A stretch of 64,000 nt of DNA from the NCBI GenBank assembly GCA_036501625.1, contig DASXZY010000048.1, positions 1 to 64,000 on the forward strand, in the 5' to 3' direction. The DNA comes from Palsa-1400 sp036501625 (GTDB taxonomy: Bacteria > Verrucomicrobiota > Verrucomicrobiia > Limisphaerales > Palsa-1400). A model generated the notes under the pieces. That model was not told where the DNA came from. It was given only the letters and a program-made list of their open reading frames with translations, and searched no databases. Below, in pieces: positions 41,044 to 49,944 of this stretch (the first letter of the stretch is position 1; each line of letters opens with the position of its first letter). The position numbers and the translations under genes are program-made.

Positions 41044-42537
41044 ATGACAAAGTCTCTCTTGCTCTTTTTCTTTGCCGCCTTCCTGGTTGCTGGCGGTTCA
41101 GCAGCTTCGGCTGGCATCCCTCCAACCGTCAAGCGCGCCCAGCCGACCTTGGAGCAGCGCGTGGCGGATTTGGAAGCCTACGTCAACAATGGCTCCCGCG
41201 CGGCTGATACCGCCCAGGATGTCAGTTCCAAATTAGGCTCGTATGACGAAAAAGCCAATGCGTTCACGCCCAACCCCGGCCCCGGCCCCAATGCCTGGCA
41301 AATGACTTCGGCCGCGCTCGTGCTGTTCATGACGCTGCCCGGCCTGGCTTTGTTCTATGGCGGCCTGGTGCGGCGCAAAAACATTTTGTCCGTGATGGCC
41401 CAATGCCTTTTGATCACGGGGCTGGTCACCATTCTATGGTACATTTGCGGTTACAGCCTCGTCTTTCACAAAGGCAACGCGTTTCTGGGCAATCTGGACT
41501 TCGCTTTCCTCAACAACGTCGATTCCAGCCCGAATACTGATTATTCCAATTGGGTATCGCAAAATGTGTTCGCCATGTACCAGTTGATGTTTGCCATCAT
41601 CACGCCCGCGTTGATCATTGGCTCCATCGCCGAACGCATGAAGTTTTCCGCGATCTTCATGTTTATGACGCTGTGGATGTTCGTCGTCTATTTCCCGCAA
41701 GCCCACATGATCTGGGGCATTGACGGCATGATGAACGGCGTCTTCAACAGCGATGCCAAAATTCACGCCATTGATTTCGCGGGCGGCACGGTCGTTCATA
41801 TGACATCGGGCTGGTCCGCATTGATCCTGTGCCTGATCCTGGGCAAGCGGAAGGGCTTTGGCAAAGAGAACTTCGCCCCGCACAGCATGGTTTTGTGCAT
41901 GATCGGCACCGGCATGCTGTGGGTAGGCTGGTATGGATTCAACGCCGGCAGCGCCGTAGCCGCCGATGTCATCGCCGCGAACGCTTTCACGACCACAACG
42001 CTGGCTGCCGCCGTGGCATCCTTTGTCTGGCCGATGATGGAATGGATCGCGCGCGGCAAGCCAAGCGTGCTGGGCTTCTGTTCAGGCGCGGTGGCGGGCC
42101 TTGTGGTGATTACCCCCGCCTGCGGATTTGTCACTCCTGGCGGCTCGGTCCTTATTGGGATTTGCGCCGGGCTGATACCGTGGTTCTTTTGTTACAAGAT
42201 CAAAGGCTGGTTCGGTTATGATGACGCGCTGGATACCTTCGGGGTTCACGCCGTCGGCGGGACCATTGGCGCGCTGCTGACTGGAGTGCTGGCCCGCCCA
42301 TCCGTTAATGCCAATCTGGCAGCCGCGAGCCTTAAATCATACGTGACCGGTTCGCCGCTGCAGCCATTGGTGTTCGAACAGCTCAAGGCCATCGGAGTGA
42401 CGCTCGTCTTGGCCATCTCCGGCACCGTAGTGATAGCGTACATCGTCAAGGCCCTCATTGGGCTGCGTCCAAGTGAAGAAGTGGAAACCATCGGTCTTGA
42501 TCTGGCTGATCACGAAGAGGAGGGTTACCACGGATAA
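41044..42537 (+). CDS. amtB: Ammonium transporter
   Basis: A 497-residue Amt-family channel. It has a signal-peptide-like first segment (LLLFFFAAFLVAGGSAASAG), a periplasmic linker of about 60 residues (V-A-D-L-E-A-Y-V-N-N-G) and eleven membrane helices. Key marks are L-F-Y-G-G-L-V-R-R-K-N, the twin pore histidines in V-V-H-M-T-S-G-W and F-G-V-H-A-V-G-G, and A-G-L-V-V-I-T-P-A-C-G-F-V. The extended periplasmic linker is longer than in E. coli AmtB. It forms an operon with glnB. The ATG at 41044 is chosen because it gives the signal sequence. Confidence 0.93.
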   Translation: MTKSLLLFFFAAFLVAGGSAASAGIPPTVKRAQPTLEQRVADLEAYVNNGSRAADTAQDVSSKLGSYDEKANAFTPNPGPGPNAWQMTSAALVLFMTLPGLALFYGGLVRRKNILSVMAQCLLITGLVTILWYICGYSLVFHKGNAFLGNLDFAFLNNVDSSPNTDYSNWVSQNVFAMYQLMFAIITPALIIGSIAERMKFSAIFMFMTLWMFVVYFPQAHMIWGIDGMMNGVFNSDAKIHAIDFAGGTVVHMTSGWSALILCLILGKRKGFGKENFAPHSMVLCMIGTGMLWVGWYGFNAGSAVAADVIAANAFTTTTLAAAVASFVWPMMEWIARGKPSVLGFCSGAVAGLVVITPACGFVTPGGSVLIGICAGLIPWFFCYKIKGWFGYDDALDTFGVHAVGGTIGALLTGVLARPSVNANLAAASLKSYVTGSPLQPLVFEQLKAIGVTLVLAISGTVVIAYIVKALIGLRPSEEVETIGLDLADHEEEGYHG

Positions 42538-42646
42538 TTCAAAGCTCCGCTGCGCCAGTCAGTGGACGACAGACGCCGATGGCGCGGCGGGGCCGAAGTA
42601 AAAACAAACAGAAAATGCGAATCCAAATAATGCGAAACCCAACAAT

Positions 42647-44059
42647 ATGAGCACACCGAAAAGCGTGATAGACATGGCCCGCAAACAAGGGGCCAAAATG
42701 GTTGACGTGAAATTCGTCGATACTTTCGGCACCTGGCAACATTTCAGCGTGCCGATCGCCGAGCTGACTGAGGAAGTTTTCGCCGAAGGCTACGGCTTTG
42801 ACGGCTCCTCCATCCGCGGTTGGAAGTCCATCGAAGCCTCCGACATGCTGGCGATGCCCGATCCCCTGACCGCCTTCATGGACCCCTTCTGCGCGGTGCC
42901 GACGCTCTCACTGACCTGCACCATCGCCGAAACCGGCACCAAGGAGGCTTACAGCCGCGACCCGCGCGGCATTGCCCAAAGAGGAGAAAAATATCTGCTG
43001 TCCACCGGCCTCGCCGACTCGGCTGTGTTCGGCCCGGAAGCGGAATTTTTTATCTTTGACAATGTGCAGTTCGACGCGAAGTCCAACGGCACCTGTTACC
43101 AGGTCGATTCGGAGGAAGCCATCTGGAATACCGGGCGCGACGAGCAGCCGAACCTTGGTTACAAAATCCGGCACAAGGAAGGCTATTTTCCGGTCGCCCC
43201 CAATGACACCCAGCAGGACATCCGCACGGAAATGTGCCTGGTCATGGAGCAATTGGGCATCAAGATCGAGCGCCAGCATCACGAAGTGGCCACCGCCGGC
43301 CAGGCGGAAATCGACTTCCGCTTTGACACGCTGGTCAAGACGGCCGACAACATGATGCTCTACAAATACGTCATCAAAAACATCGCCCGCAAACACGGCA
43401 AGACGGTCACGTTCATGCCCAAGCCGCTCTACGGCGATAATGGATCGGGCATGCACACCCACCAGAGCTTGTGGAAAAAAGGCAAGCCGCTGTTCCCCGG
43501 CAAGGAATACGCCGGGTTGAGCCAGATGGCGTTGTATTACATCGGAGGCATTCTCAAGCACGCCAAAGCGCTGTGCGCGATTTGCAGCCCGACGACCAAT
43601 TCCTACAAGCGCCTGGTTCCCGGCTACGAAGCGCCGGTGAACCTCGCCTACAGCGCTCGCAATCGCAGTGCGGCCATCCGCATCCCGACCTTCAGCGAAA
43701 GCCCCAAGGCCAAGCGCATCGAGTACCGCCCGCCGGATCCCTCGGCCAATCCGTATCTGTGTTACACAGCGCTGCTGATGGCCGGCTTGGACGGCGTGCT
43801 CAATAAAATCGATCCGGGCGAGCCGATGGACAAGAACATGTATGAGCTGCCGCCGGAAGAATTGGCCAAGGTGCCGCAAGTGCCGGCCAGTTTGGGCGAA
43901 GCGCTCGATTGCCTGAAGAAGGACCACGAATTCCTGTTGAAAGGCGACGTGTTTACGGCCGACTTCCTGGAAATGTGGATCGCCCACAAGCGCAAAGAGG
44001 CCGACGCCCTGCGCCTGCGCCCGCATCCCTACGAATTCTTCCTCTATTACGACGTGTAA
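42647..44059 (+). CDS. glnA: Glutamine synthetase type I
   Basis: A 470-residue GSI enzyme forming glutamine from glutamate, ammonia and ATP as a dodecamer. Visible are the D-G-S-S-I-R-G-W loop, F-G-P-E-A-E-F-F-I-F-D, the H-H-E-V-A-T-A-G-Q-A-E-I latch region, G-S-G-M-H-T-H-Q-S-L-W, and P-V-N-L-A-Y-S-A-R-N-R-S-A. K-N-M-Y399-E-L-P-P-E-E carries the adenylylation tyrosine of the GSI-beta class. It follows amtB by 109 bases and is followed by a strong terminator, closing the nitrogen module. Confidence 0.96.
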   Translation: MSTPKSVIDMARKQGAKMVDVKFVDTFGTWQHFSVPIAELTEEVFAEGYGFDGSSIRGWKSIEASDMLAMPDPLTAFMDPFCAVPTLSLTCTIAETGTKEAYSRDPRGIAQRGEKYLLSTGLADSAVFGPEAEFFIFDNVQFDAKSNGTCYQVDSEEAIWNTGRDEQPNLGYKIRHKEGYFPVAPNDTQQDIRTEMCLVMEQLGIKIERQHHEVATAGQAEIDFRFDTLVKTADNMMLYKYVIKNIARKHGKTVTFMPKPLYGDNGSGMHTHQSLWKKGKPLFPGKEYAGLSQMALYYIGGILKHAKALCAICSPTTNSYKRLVPGYEAPVNLAYSARNRSAAIRIPTFSESPKAKRIEYRPPDPSANPYLCYTALLMAGLDGVLNKIDPGEPMDKNMYELPPEELAKVPQVPASLGEALDCLKKDHEFLLKGDVFTADFLEMWIAHKRKEADALRLRPHPYEFFLYYDV

Positions 44060-44087
44060 ACCGTCTCAGGAAAACAAGTTGGAGCAA

Positions 44088-44122
44088 GCGGCGTGGGCGC
44101 GAGTCCACGCCGCGTTCTTTTT
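44088..44122 (+). terminator. Intrinsic terminator after glnA
   Basis: The 9-bp stem GCGGCGTGG (44088-44096) and CCACGCCGC (44105-44113) encloses an 8-base loop and is followed by GTTCTTTTT. The stem is GC-rich and the T-tract is proper. It lies 28 bases after the glnA stop. Confidence 0.85.
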
Positions 44123-44256
44123 CACGCGTTCTTTTTCACCTTGCGCGCAATGCTGGCGGGCGCATCAGGGTTGGCATGATGCGAGGAGAAGCCGCAGCCC
44201 CGATGGCGGCCAAGGCCGTTATATGGCTTCATATAGAGGCTGAATAATCTAATTTA

Positions 44257-45045
44257 ATGAAAACAATCGAAACTGCCCCCGCCAAAGCGGCCCTTCCGGC
44301 CAGCGGAAAAAAAGACCCTGTTCGCGTCCTCGTTGTTGATGACCATCCGCTGATGCGCAAAGGCGTCAGCCAACTGATTGACCAGGAACGCGACCTCATG
44401 GTCGTCGGCGAGGCCGAAGACGCGCATAAAGCCATCACCGCCGTCGAAAGCGCGAAGCCGGACGTCGCGCTGATTGACATCTCGCTCAACGGTACCAGCG
44501 GCATCGAGCTGCTCAAGAATCTCAAAGTGCGCTTCCCGAAACTCAAGATGCTCGTGCTCTCGATGCATGACGAGTCCGTTTACGCCCACCGCGCTTTGCG
44601 GGCCGGCGCGTGCGGTTACATCATGAAGCAGGAAGGGACCGAAAAAGTGTTGACTGCCTTGCGCAAGGTGATCCGCGGCGAAATCTATTTGAGCGAGCGC
44701 CTCGGCAGCCGCATGCTCCACACGCTGGTCAATGGGCGCTCCTCGATGGCCGCTTCGCCAGTCGAGGAATTAAGCGACCGCGAGCTGGAAGTGTTCAATC
44801 TCATCGGCCAGGGGCACGGGACCAGGCCCATCGCGGAGAGGCTTCATTTGAGCGTCAAGACGATTGAGTCTCACCGCGCGCACATCAAGGAGAAGCTCAA
44901 TTTGACCAATGCCACTGAGTTGGTGCATCACGCCATCCAATGGGTGCAAAGCGAGCGCGCCATCAGCGACGCCGGCGGGCAGGCAGCCGCTGCGCTCGCC
45001 GCCGCGACTTCGGTTGCAATCGCGCCGCAGCCGGCCTTGCTCTAA
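44257..45045 (+). CDS. NarL/LuxR-family response regulator
   Basis: A 262-residue two-component response regulator. The receiver domain (about 22-140) has the acidic pair V-V-D-D-H-P, the phosphoacceptor D74 in V-A-L-I-D-I-S-L, and the switch Ser and Lys in V-L-S-M-H-D-E and I-M-K-Q-E. The LuxR-type helix-turn-helix (about 170-232) contains L-S-D-R-E-L-E-V-F-N-L-I-G-Q-G and V-K-T-I-E-S-H-R-A-H-I-K-E-K-L. No histidine kinase is adjacent. It follows the glnA terminator, so it is a separate unit. It is not an NtrC-type activator and would not drive the sigma-54 promoter. Confidence 0.92.
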   Translation: MKTIETAPAKAALPASGKKDPVRVLVVDDHPLMRKGVSQLIDQERDLMVVGEAEDAHKAITAVESAKPDVALIDISLNGTSGIELLKNLKVRFPKLKMLVLSMHDESVYAHRALRAGACGYIMKQEGTEKVLTALRKVIRGEIYLSERLGSRMLHTLVNGRSSMAASPVEELSDRELEVFNLIGQGHGTRPIAERLHLSVKTIESHRAHIKEKLNLTNATELVHHAIQWVQSERAISDAGGQAAAALAAATSVAIAPQPALL

Positions 45046-46127
45046 AAATTCAGGGCCAGTTGTGCTTCGGCCGGCCTTCTGAAAGATTTGATTGACAGCG
45101 CGAACCTGTCTTCGGATAATCCGGCTTTCCTGCACGCGACGGCGAATGTTTGCCGTATTTGGCCGGCGAAAATTCCGCTGCCACCCATGCGCAGGCCCCA
45201 TTCGGAGGTGTTGAGCTTGCCATCGCGCATGGAACGGAGGCGGTTGAGAACTTTTTCCTTTTTTTCCGGCGCGTGGGCGCCCAGCCATTTCTCAAAAAGA
45301 TCCTTCACCGCGTAGGGCAGGCGGACGATCGTGTAGCCGGCAAACTTGGCCCCGGCTTCAGCCGCCGCCCGCACAATGGACAGAATCTCATGATCGGTCA
45401 GCCCAGGGATGATCGGCGCGACGTTGACGCCGACTCGCACGCCGGCCTGGGCCAGCAGGCGAATCGCTTCGAGGCGCTGGCGAGGGGTGGACGTGCGCGG
45501 CTCCATGGCGCGCGCCAAATCCGAATCCAGCGTGGTGATTGAGAGGCAGACGGACACGGCATCGTATCGCGCCAGTTCCTGAAACAAATCGATGTCGCGC
45601 GTGATCAGGAAATTTTTGGTAATCGCGACGACCGGGTTTCGGCATTCAGCCAGGATTTCGAGGCAGCGGCGCGTCAATTTTAATTTGCGTTCGATGGGCT
45701 GGTAGCAGTCCGTAACGCCGCTCATGGCTAAGACCTGCGGTTTCCATTTGGGCGACGCCAATTCCTTGCGCAGCAATTCGGGCGCGTTTTCTTTGACCAT
45801 GATTTTGGATTCAAAATCCAGCCCCGCTGAGAAACCAAGATACTCGTGGAACGGCCGCGCGTAGCAATAGGAACACCCGTGCTCGCAGCCGCGATAGGCA
45901 TTGATGCTGGCGCTGAAAGGAATATCCGGGCTGTCGTTGCAGGCAATAATGGTTTGGGAAAGGTCCCGCAGAAACTGGGTGCGGGGCGCGGGATCATCGG
46001 CGGGATTCCAGTCCGAGTCGCGCTCGAGCGTGATTTGCTCGAAACGGTTGGGCGGATTTTCACCGACGCCCCGCCCGCGCGGCGGCGAGGCAGGCGGGCC
46101 GCCGGCCAACTGATTTGGCGCTGACAT
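45042..46127 (-). CDS. Radical SAM protein, PA0069/Rv2578c (SplB-like) family
   Basis: A 361-residue radical SAM enzyme. The iron-sulfur motif is C-E-H-G-C-S-Y-C-Y-A, preceded by the family's S-I-N-A-Y-R-G. Other marks are F-E-S-K-I-M-V-K-E-N-A, G-V-T-D-C-Y-Q-P-I-E, I-T-K-N-F-L-I-T-R-D and A-P-I-I-P-G-L-T-D. The family is related to spore photoproduct lyase and has no settled reaction. The start at 46127 avoids overlap with the DUF971 gene. Its stop overlaps the response regulator stop by 4 bases, tail to tail. Confidence 0.88.
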   Translation of the reverse strand: MSAPNQLAGGPPASPPRGRGVGENPPNRFEQITLERDSDWNPADDPAPRTQFLRDLSQTIIACNDSPDIPFSASINAYRGCEHGCSYCYARPFHEYLGFSAGLDFESKIMVKENAPELLRKELASPKWKPQVLAMSGVTDCYQPIERKLKLTRRCLEILAECRNPVVAITKNFLITRDIDLFQELARYDAVSVCLSITTLDSDLARAMEPRTSTPRQRLEAIRLLAQAGVRVGVNVAPIIPGLTDHEILSIVRAAAEAGAKFAGYTIVRLPYAVKDLFEKWLGAHAPEKKEKVLNRLRSMRDGKLNTSEWGLRMGGSGIFAGQIRQTFAVACRKAGLSEDRFALSIKSFRRPAEAQLALNF

Positions 46128-46173
46128 GCCTCCATTCTCCGGCAACAAACTGCTCCTGTCCAGTCCCGGCGGT

Positions 46174-46494
46174 TCAGGCCGCGATTTGCCGCAAGTAATC
46201 GAACGAAAAAATGCCGGATGAATGGCCGTCGCCCCAATATGGCTGAACGGCGTAGCTGCCGACCAATTCAAGTCGTGTCAACTGAAAGGAGCGCGGCGTG
46301 AGGGGTTTTTCGGGGCCTTGATGCAATTGGCCCATGATGTCGCGTTCGCCCTTGCAACCGGCGCACGGGCAGGCGCGCCGAAGGTGTTCCAGCGTCATAA
46401 AATTCTCCGTGCCGTCATCCCATTTGATCGCAAGTTCCTGGCCGATTTGCTGGAGGTCCACGGGGCGCACAATTAGGGGTTCCTTTCCAGCCAC
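46174..46494 (-). CDS. DUF971 protein
   Basis: A 106-residue protein of the DUF971 family (N-terminal domain of gamma-butyrobetaine hydroxylase-like proteins). It has L-A-I-K-W-D-D-G-T-E, L-R-R-A-C-P-C-A-G-C-K-G-E and Y-A-V-Q-P-Y-W-G-D-G-H-S-S-G-I-F-S-F-D-Y-L-R. Stand-alone DUF971 proteins are linked to iron-sulfur protein handling. The C-P-C-x-x-C cluster could bind metal. It overlaps the upstream TPR gene by 22 bases and precedes the radical SAM gene by 46, so all three may be one operon. Confidence 0.88.
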   Translation of the reverse strand: MAGKEPLIVRPVDLQQIGQELAIKWDDGTENFMTLEHLRRACPCAGCKGERDIMGQLHQGPEKPLTPRSFQLTRLELVGSYAVQPYWGDGHSSGIFSFDYLRQIAA

Positions 46495-48290
46495 GCGCGG
46501 ATGTTGGCGGATTGCGCGTTGGCCGGGTCCAATTGCAGCACTTGGGTGTACTGTTCGCGCGCCAGGCGCGGCTGTTTGAGTTTTTCCGCGTACAATTTGC
46601 CCAATAACAAATGGCCGTTGACGTTTTCCGGGTGCTGGTCCAGGAGCCTGCCCAATTCATGGGCGGCATCTTCGGTGTAGCCGCGCTTTTGCAATGTCCA
46701 TGCGAAGGTGTAACGAGCTTCGGCCGAGTCTTCCCGCAACGCCACCGCCCGATCCAATTGTTCGAGCGCCGTGGCGTAGTCCCGCGCCTCCAAGGCTGTG
46801 ACGGCCAGGCCGTAACACGCGTCGTAATAAGTTGGGTCGGCCGCGATGGCGTCGTTGTAGTCGTGAATGCTTTCGGCTAAATCGCCGGCCTGGCGCGCGC
46901 GGAGGGCATCGGCGGCCAAATCGCGGGCGCGGACACGGTTGCCAGGAATGGGCGTGATGCGAGGAGGATACGCATAGCGGGAACCGGGCGGCACGAGCGG
47001 CGGCTCAGGAGCGATGATTGCCGGCGGGCGCGTCGCAGGCTTGGGCGAGAACCATCGCAATGGATTTAATCGCTGGGTCAAGGATTTGCGCGGCTCCGCA
47101 TTGGTGTCGGTGACAACGGGCGCCGGAACCACGTTGGAAGGATTCGCGACTGGCGGCGCTTCGACAGGCGACGGTGCGGCGGCCGGAGGCGCGGAAACGC
47201 GGGGGGGCGGCGATTCGGGCGGTGGTTGCGGCTGAACTTGGGGCGGAGGCACGACTGGCTGGGCGGGGGGCGTCGAGGTCACCACTTGAATTGGCGGGGG
47301 AGCGATCGCGGGCTGGGGCTTGGGCGGCGATTCCTCGGGAGGCGGCCTTGGCGTCACCGCAATTGGGGTGGAGGGCGCGGCGTTCGTTTTGACAACAGGC
47401 GGCTCAGGGCGAGGCAGCGGCTTGGGAACCGGCGCCGGCTCGGGCGCGCGCGCCGGCTGGGGCGTGATGATGATGCGCTGGCTCACGTCCAGATCATGCG
47501 CCACTTTTGCGACTTGTTTGGCGTTCGGCGGGGCGGGATTCTCGGCTAGGTACTCGCCGTAGAGGCGGAGGGCTTGTTTTGGGTTGTTGAGATATTCCTG
47601 GGAGACAATGGCCAGATTGAGCATGGCGGGCGCGAAATTCGTGTCGCGATTCAAGGCCAGCACAAAATTCGTGGCGGCGACGTGAACGGCTTCGGCGCCG
47701 GGGGAGCGTCCTTGCAATCTGAGCACGCCCAGGGCGTTGGCGGCTTCCGGCGTGACCCGGATTTTCTCCGCCGCTTCAAACTCGTGCCGGGCCGCTTCGA
47801 GGAGCCGGCTACGCTCGAGACCGGGCCGTTCCAATGCGTATTGGAAAAGAGCCGCGCCCATCCGCAAATAGCCCTGAACATCCTTGGGCCGGAAAGTAAG
47901 GTAGGTGGTCAGGTAATCAATGGCAGCCAGATAATTTGTCTGCTGGCAGCGGAGGCAGCCAAGATTATACATGACGGTGGCGTTGTTGCGATCCAGTTTG
48001 ATTGCCTGCGAATATGCCTTGGAAGCTGCGTCCAATTGTCCGCCGTCCTGGCAAGCCAGGCCCAGGAGGTTCCACGCCTTGGCCTGCGTCGCGAGAGGCG
48101 CGTCGGCGAGGATGCGGGTGGCGTCTTTCAGATCAACGATGGCATCGGTGAACTGGCCGGATTGAATTTCCCGCTCGGCCCGGCGCAACTCGCCCGCCCC
48201 CGGCGGACGGCATGCGGTCAACAGCATTCCCAGCGCGGCGACGACAAGGAGGTGGCCGCGGAGGCGGCGCCGTTTTTTTGTCGTCATCAT
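46473..48290 (-). CDS. TPR lipoprotein with a long proline-rich linker
   Basis: A protein of about 605 residues. The signal peptide ends in a lipobox (V-A-A-L-G-M-L-L-T-A-C), so it is probably lipid-anchored. Residues about 40-265 hold TPR repeats (A-W-N-L-L-G-L-A-C-Q-D-G-G-Q-L-D-A-A). About 275-465 is a Pro/Ala/Val-rich linker. About 470-600 holds a second TPR block (A-C-Y-G-L-A-V-T-A-L-E-A-R-D-Y-A-T-A-L-E-Q-L). Two repeat platforms on a stiff linker suggest bridging of envelope complexes; the partners are unknown. The ATG at 48290 is one of two adjacent Met choices. It overlaps the DUF971 start by 22 bases. Confidence 0.8.
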   Translation of the reverse strand: MMTTKKRRRLRGHLLVVAALGMLLTACRPPGAGELRRAEREIQSGQFTDAIVDLKDATRILADAPLATQAKAWNLLGLACQDGGQLDAASKAYSQAIKLDRNNATVMYNLGCLRCQQTNYLAAIDYLTTYLTFRPKDVQGYLRMGAALFQYALERPGLERSRLLEAARHEFEAAEKIRVTPEAANALGVLRLQGRSPGAEAVHVAATNFVLALNRDTNFAPAMLNLAIVSQEYLNNPKQALRLYGEYLAENPAPPNAKQVAKVAHDLDVSQRIIITPQPARAPEPAPVPKPLPRPEPPVVKTNAAPSTPIAVTPRPPPEESPPKPQPAIAPPPIQVVTSTPPAQPVVPPPQVQPQPPPESPPPRVSAPPAAAPSPVEAPPVANPSNVVPAPVVTDTNAEPRKSLTQRLNPLRWFSPKPATRPPAIIAPEPPLVPPGSRYAYPPRITPIPGNRVRARDLAADALRARQAGDLAESIHDYNDAIAADPTYYDACYGLAVTALEARDYATALEQLDRAVALREDSAEARYTFAWTLQKRGYTEDAAHELGRLLDQHPENVNGHLLLGKLYAEKLKQPRLAREQYTQVLQLDPANAQSANIRAWLERNP

Positions 48291-48320
48291 TTCAGAGGGT
48301 GGTAGCATTCGGAATCGAGA

Positions 48321-49400
48321 GTGTCAAGAGACGGTCATTTTGTTTTTGGATGGGGAACTCTAAAGCTCGCTGTGTGCGGCGCCGCCTTTATTTTGGCCGC
48401 CCGCGCGGCCATTGGGGCCGATGATGTGTTTGGAAATGCCACTGCCGCCGGGCGCGCGCGAGTGGTGATGGTGCAGCAGCCGGGCGCCACGCAGGCCTAT
48501 CAACCGCAGCCGGCGGTCGTCCAGCAAATGGTGCGGACCGGCATGTTGCGCTGGACCGGCAAGGCCAGCCTCCAGGCCGCCTGGCTGGCAGTTGTCTCGC
48601 CCAAAGACATTGTGGGCATCAAAGTTTATTCCATCTCCGGCGCCGACAGCGGGACGCGCCCCGCCGTGGCCGAGGCGGTCGTGCAGGGTCTTTTGGAAGC
48701 TGGGCTGCCCAGCAGCAACATCGTGATCTGGGACCGGCGCCTGGTCGATTTGCGGCTGGCCGGCTACACCGAATTGGCGCGCCGTTACCACATCGGCCTG
48801 GCGGGAAGCTCGGATGCCGGCTACGACGAAAATATCCGCTACACCAATTCCATTCTGGGCACGCTGGTGGCGGGCGATTTGGAGTTCGACCTTCATGGAA
48901 CGGAAAGCGGGCGCTACTCCCACGTCAGCAAATTGTTGACATCCAACCTGACCAAAATTATCAGCATCGCGCCTTTGCTCAATCACAACGTGGCGGGCGT
49001 TTGCGGGCATCTTTACGGGCTGTCCATGGCTTGCGCGGACAACTCGGCGCGGTTCGAGGCTTCCGCCGCGCGCCTGGCGCAGGCCGTGCCTGAACTCTAC
49101 GCCATGCGCGCCGTCGGCGACAAAGTCGCGCTCAACATCACGGACGGGTTGATCTGTCAATACTTGGGCGAGCAAACCAGCCTTCTTCATTACTCGACGG
49201 AGTTGAATCAAATCTGGATCAGCAAAGACCCTGTCGCCCTGGACACGCTGGCCATTCAGGAATTGGACCGCGAACGGCAGGCCAAGAACATCGCGTCGCG
49301 CGGAGATAATCCAGAATTGTACCAGAACGCGGCCTTGCTGGAATTGGGCGTGTCCGATCCGTCCAAGCTCAAGCTGGAAGTCGTCCAGCCGGCGGATTGA
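48321..49400 (+). CDS. Exported DUF362-like protein
   Basis: A 359-residue protein with a signal peptide (about 15-32, LAVCGAAFILAARAAIGA) and a DUF362-like fold. Visible are D-I-V-G-I-K-V-Y, V-V-Q-G-L-L-E-A-G-L, I-V-I-W-D-R-R, K-L-L-T-S-N-L-T-K-I-I-S-I-A-P-L-L-N-H and A-L-N-I-T-D-G-L. The ferredoxin-like cysteine clusters found in some DUF362 proteins are absent. Function unknown. It starts at GTG 48321, divergent from the TPR lipoprotein (30 bases apart). Its 3' end overlaps the opposing GNAT gene by 32 bases. Confidence 0.75.
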   Translation: MSRDGHFVFGWGTLKLAVCGAAFILAARAAIGADDVFGNATAAGRARVVMVQQPGATQAYQPQPAVVQQMVRTGMLRWTGKASLQAAWLAVVSPKDIVGIKVYSISGADSGTRPAVAEAVVQGLLEAGLPSSNIVIWDRRLVDLRLAGYTELARRYHIGLAGSSDAGYDENIRYTNSILGTLVAGDLEFDLHGTESGRYSHVSKLLTSNLTKIISIAPLLNHNVAGVCGHLYGLSMACADNSARFEASAARLAQAVPELYAMRAVGDKVALNITDGLICQYLGEQTSLLHYSTELNQIWISKDPVALDTLAIQELDRERQAKNIASRGDNPELYQNAALLELGVSDPSKLKLEVVQPAD

Positions 49401-49935
49401 GCCGGGCGCCCTGGAGCATCGCGTAAATCGCATGATTGACAAAGTGGTCGTGCAGCCATTCCGCGTCGCGCGCGACGCCCTCGAATGTAAAACCTAATTT
49501 TTCCGGGATGGCGCGGCTTCGGCGGTTTTCCTCCGCGCAGGCGATCTTCAGGCGGTGCAGGTTCATCGCGCCGAAAGCATGCTCGGCCATCGCGCGGCAA
49601 CTGGACGTCATGATGCCCCGTCCCTGAAATGGCGCGCCCAGCCAGTATTCGAGCGGGGCGGCGCGGTTGGGCCAGTCGATGGGGCCGCAGTTGATCATTC
49701 CGGCGAGCTTGCCCTTTTCCCAGATGCCGGTGTGAACGGCCTGATTGAGGGCGAATTGTTTCAAAGCGTTCGCCACGTACATCGCCACGTCGGCCTGAGT
49801 GCGGCGCTGGTCAGCCCAATTCATCCACGGCCGCAAATGCGCGCGGCTGGCCTCGATCAATTCAAAAAGCTCCTTCGCATGCCGATGCTCCATTAGCGCC
49901 AGTTCGATTTGCCCTCCAATGCAGGTCCGAAACAT
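49369..49935 (-). CDS. RimJ/RimL-type GNAT acetyltransferase
   Basis: A 188-residue N-acetyltransferase of the RimL (ribosomal-protein serine acetyltransferase-like) type. It has I-E-L-A-L-M-E-H-R-H-A-K-E-L-F, L-R-P-W-M-N-W-A, L-E-Y-W-L-G-A-P-F-Q-G-R-G-I-M-T (acetyl-CoA site) and C-A-E-E-N-R-R-S-R-A-I-P-E-K-L-G-F. It may modify an N-terminus or a small molecule. It is 9 bases downstream of argJ on the same strand. Confidence 0.87.
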   Translation of the reverse strand: MFRTCIGGQIELALMEHRHAKELFELIEASRAHLRPWMNWADQRRTQADVAMYVANALKQFALNQAVHTGIWEKGKLAGMINCGPIDWPNRAAPLEYWLGAPFQGRGIMTSSCRAMAEHAFGAMNLHRLKIACAEENRRSRAIPEKLGFTFEGVARDAEWLHDHFVNHAIYAMLQGARLNPPAGRLPA

Positions 49936-49944
49936 GGCCGCGCG

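Noticed and set aside
42580..42646. Second sigma-54 promoter before glnA
   Set aside because: TGGCGC is followed by a GC-run without the TTGC element at the right distance.
44257..45045. Response regulator as the activator for the glnB promoter
   Set aside because: It has a LuxR-type output domain and lacks the AAA+ domain needed to open sigma-54 promoters.
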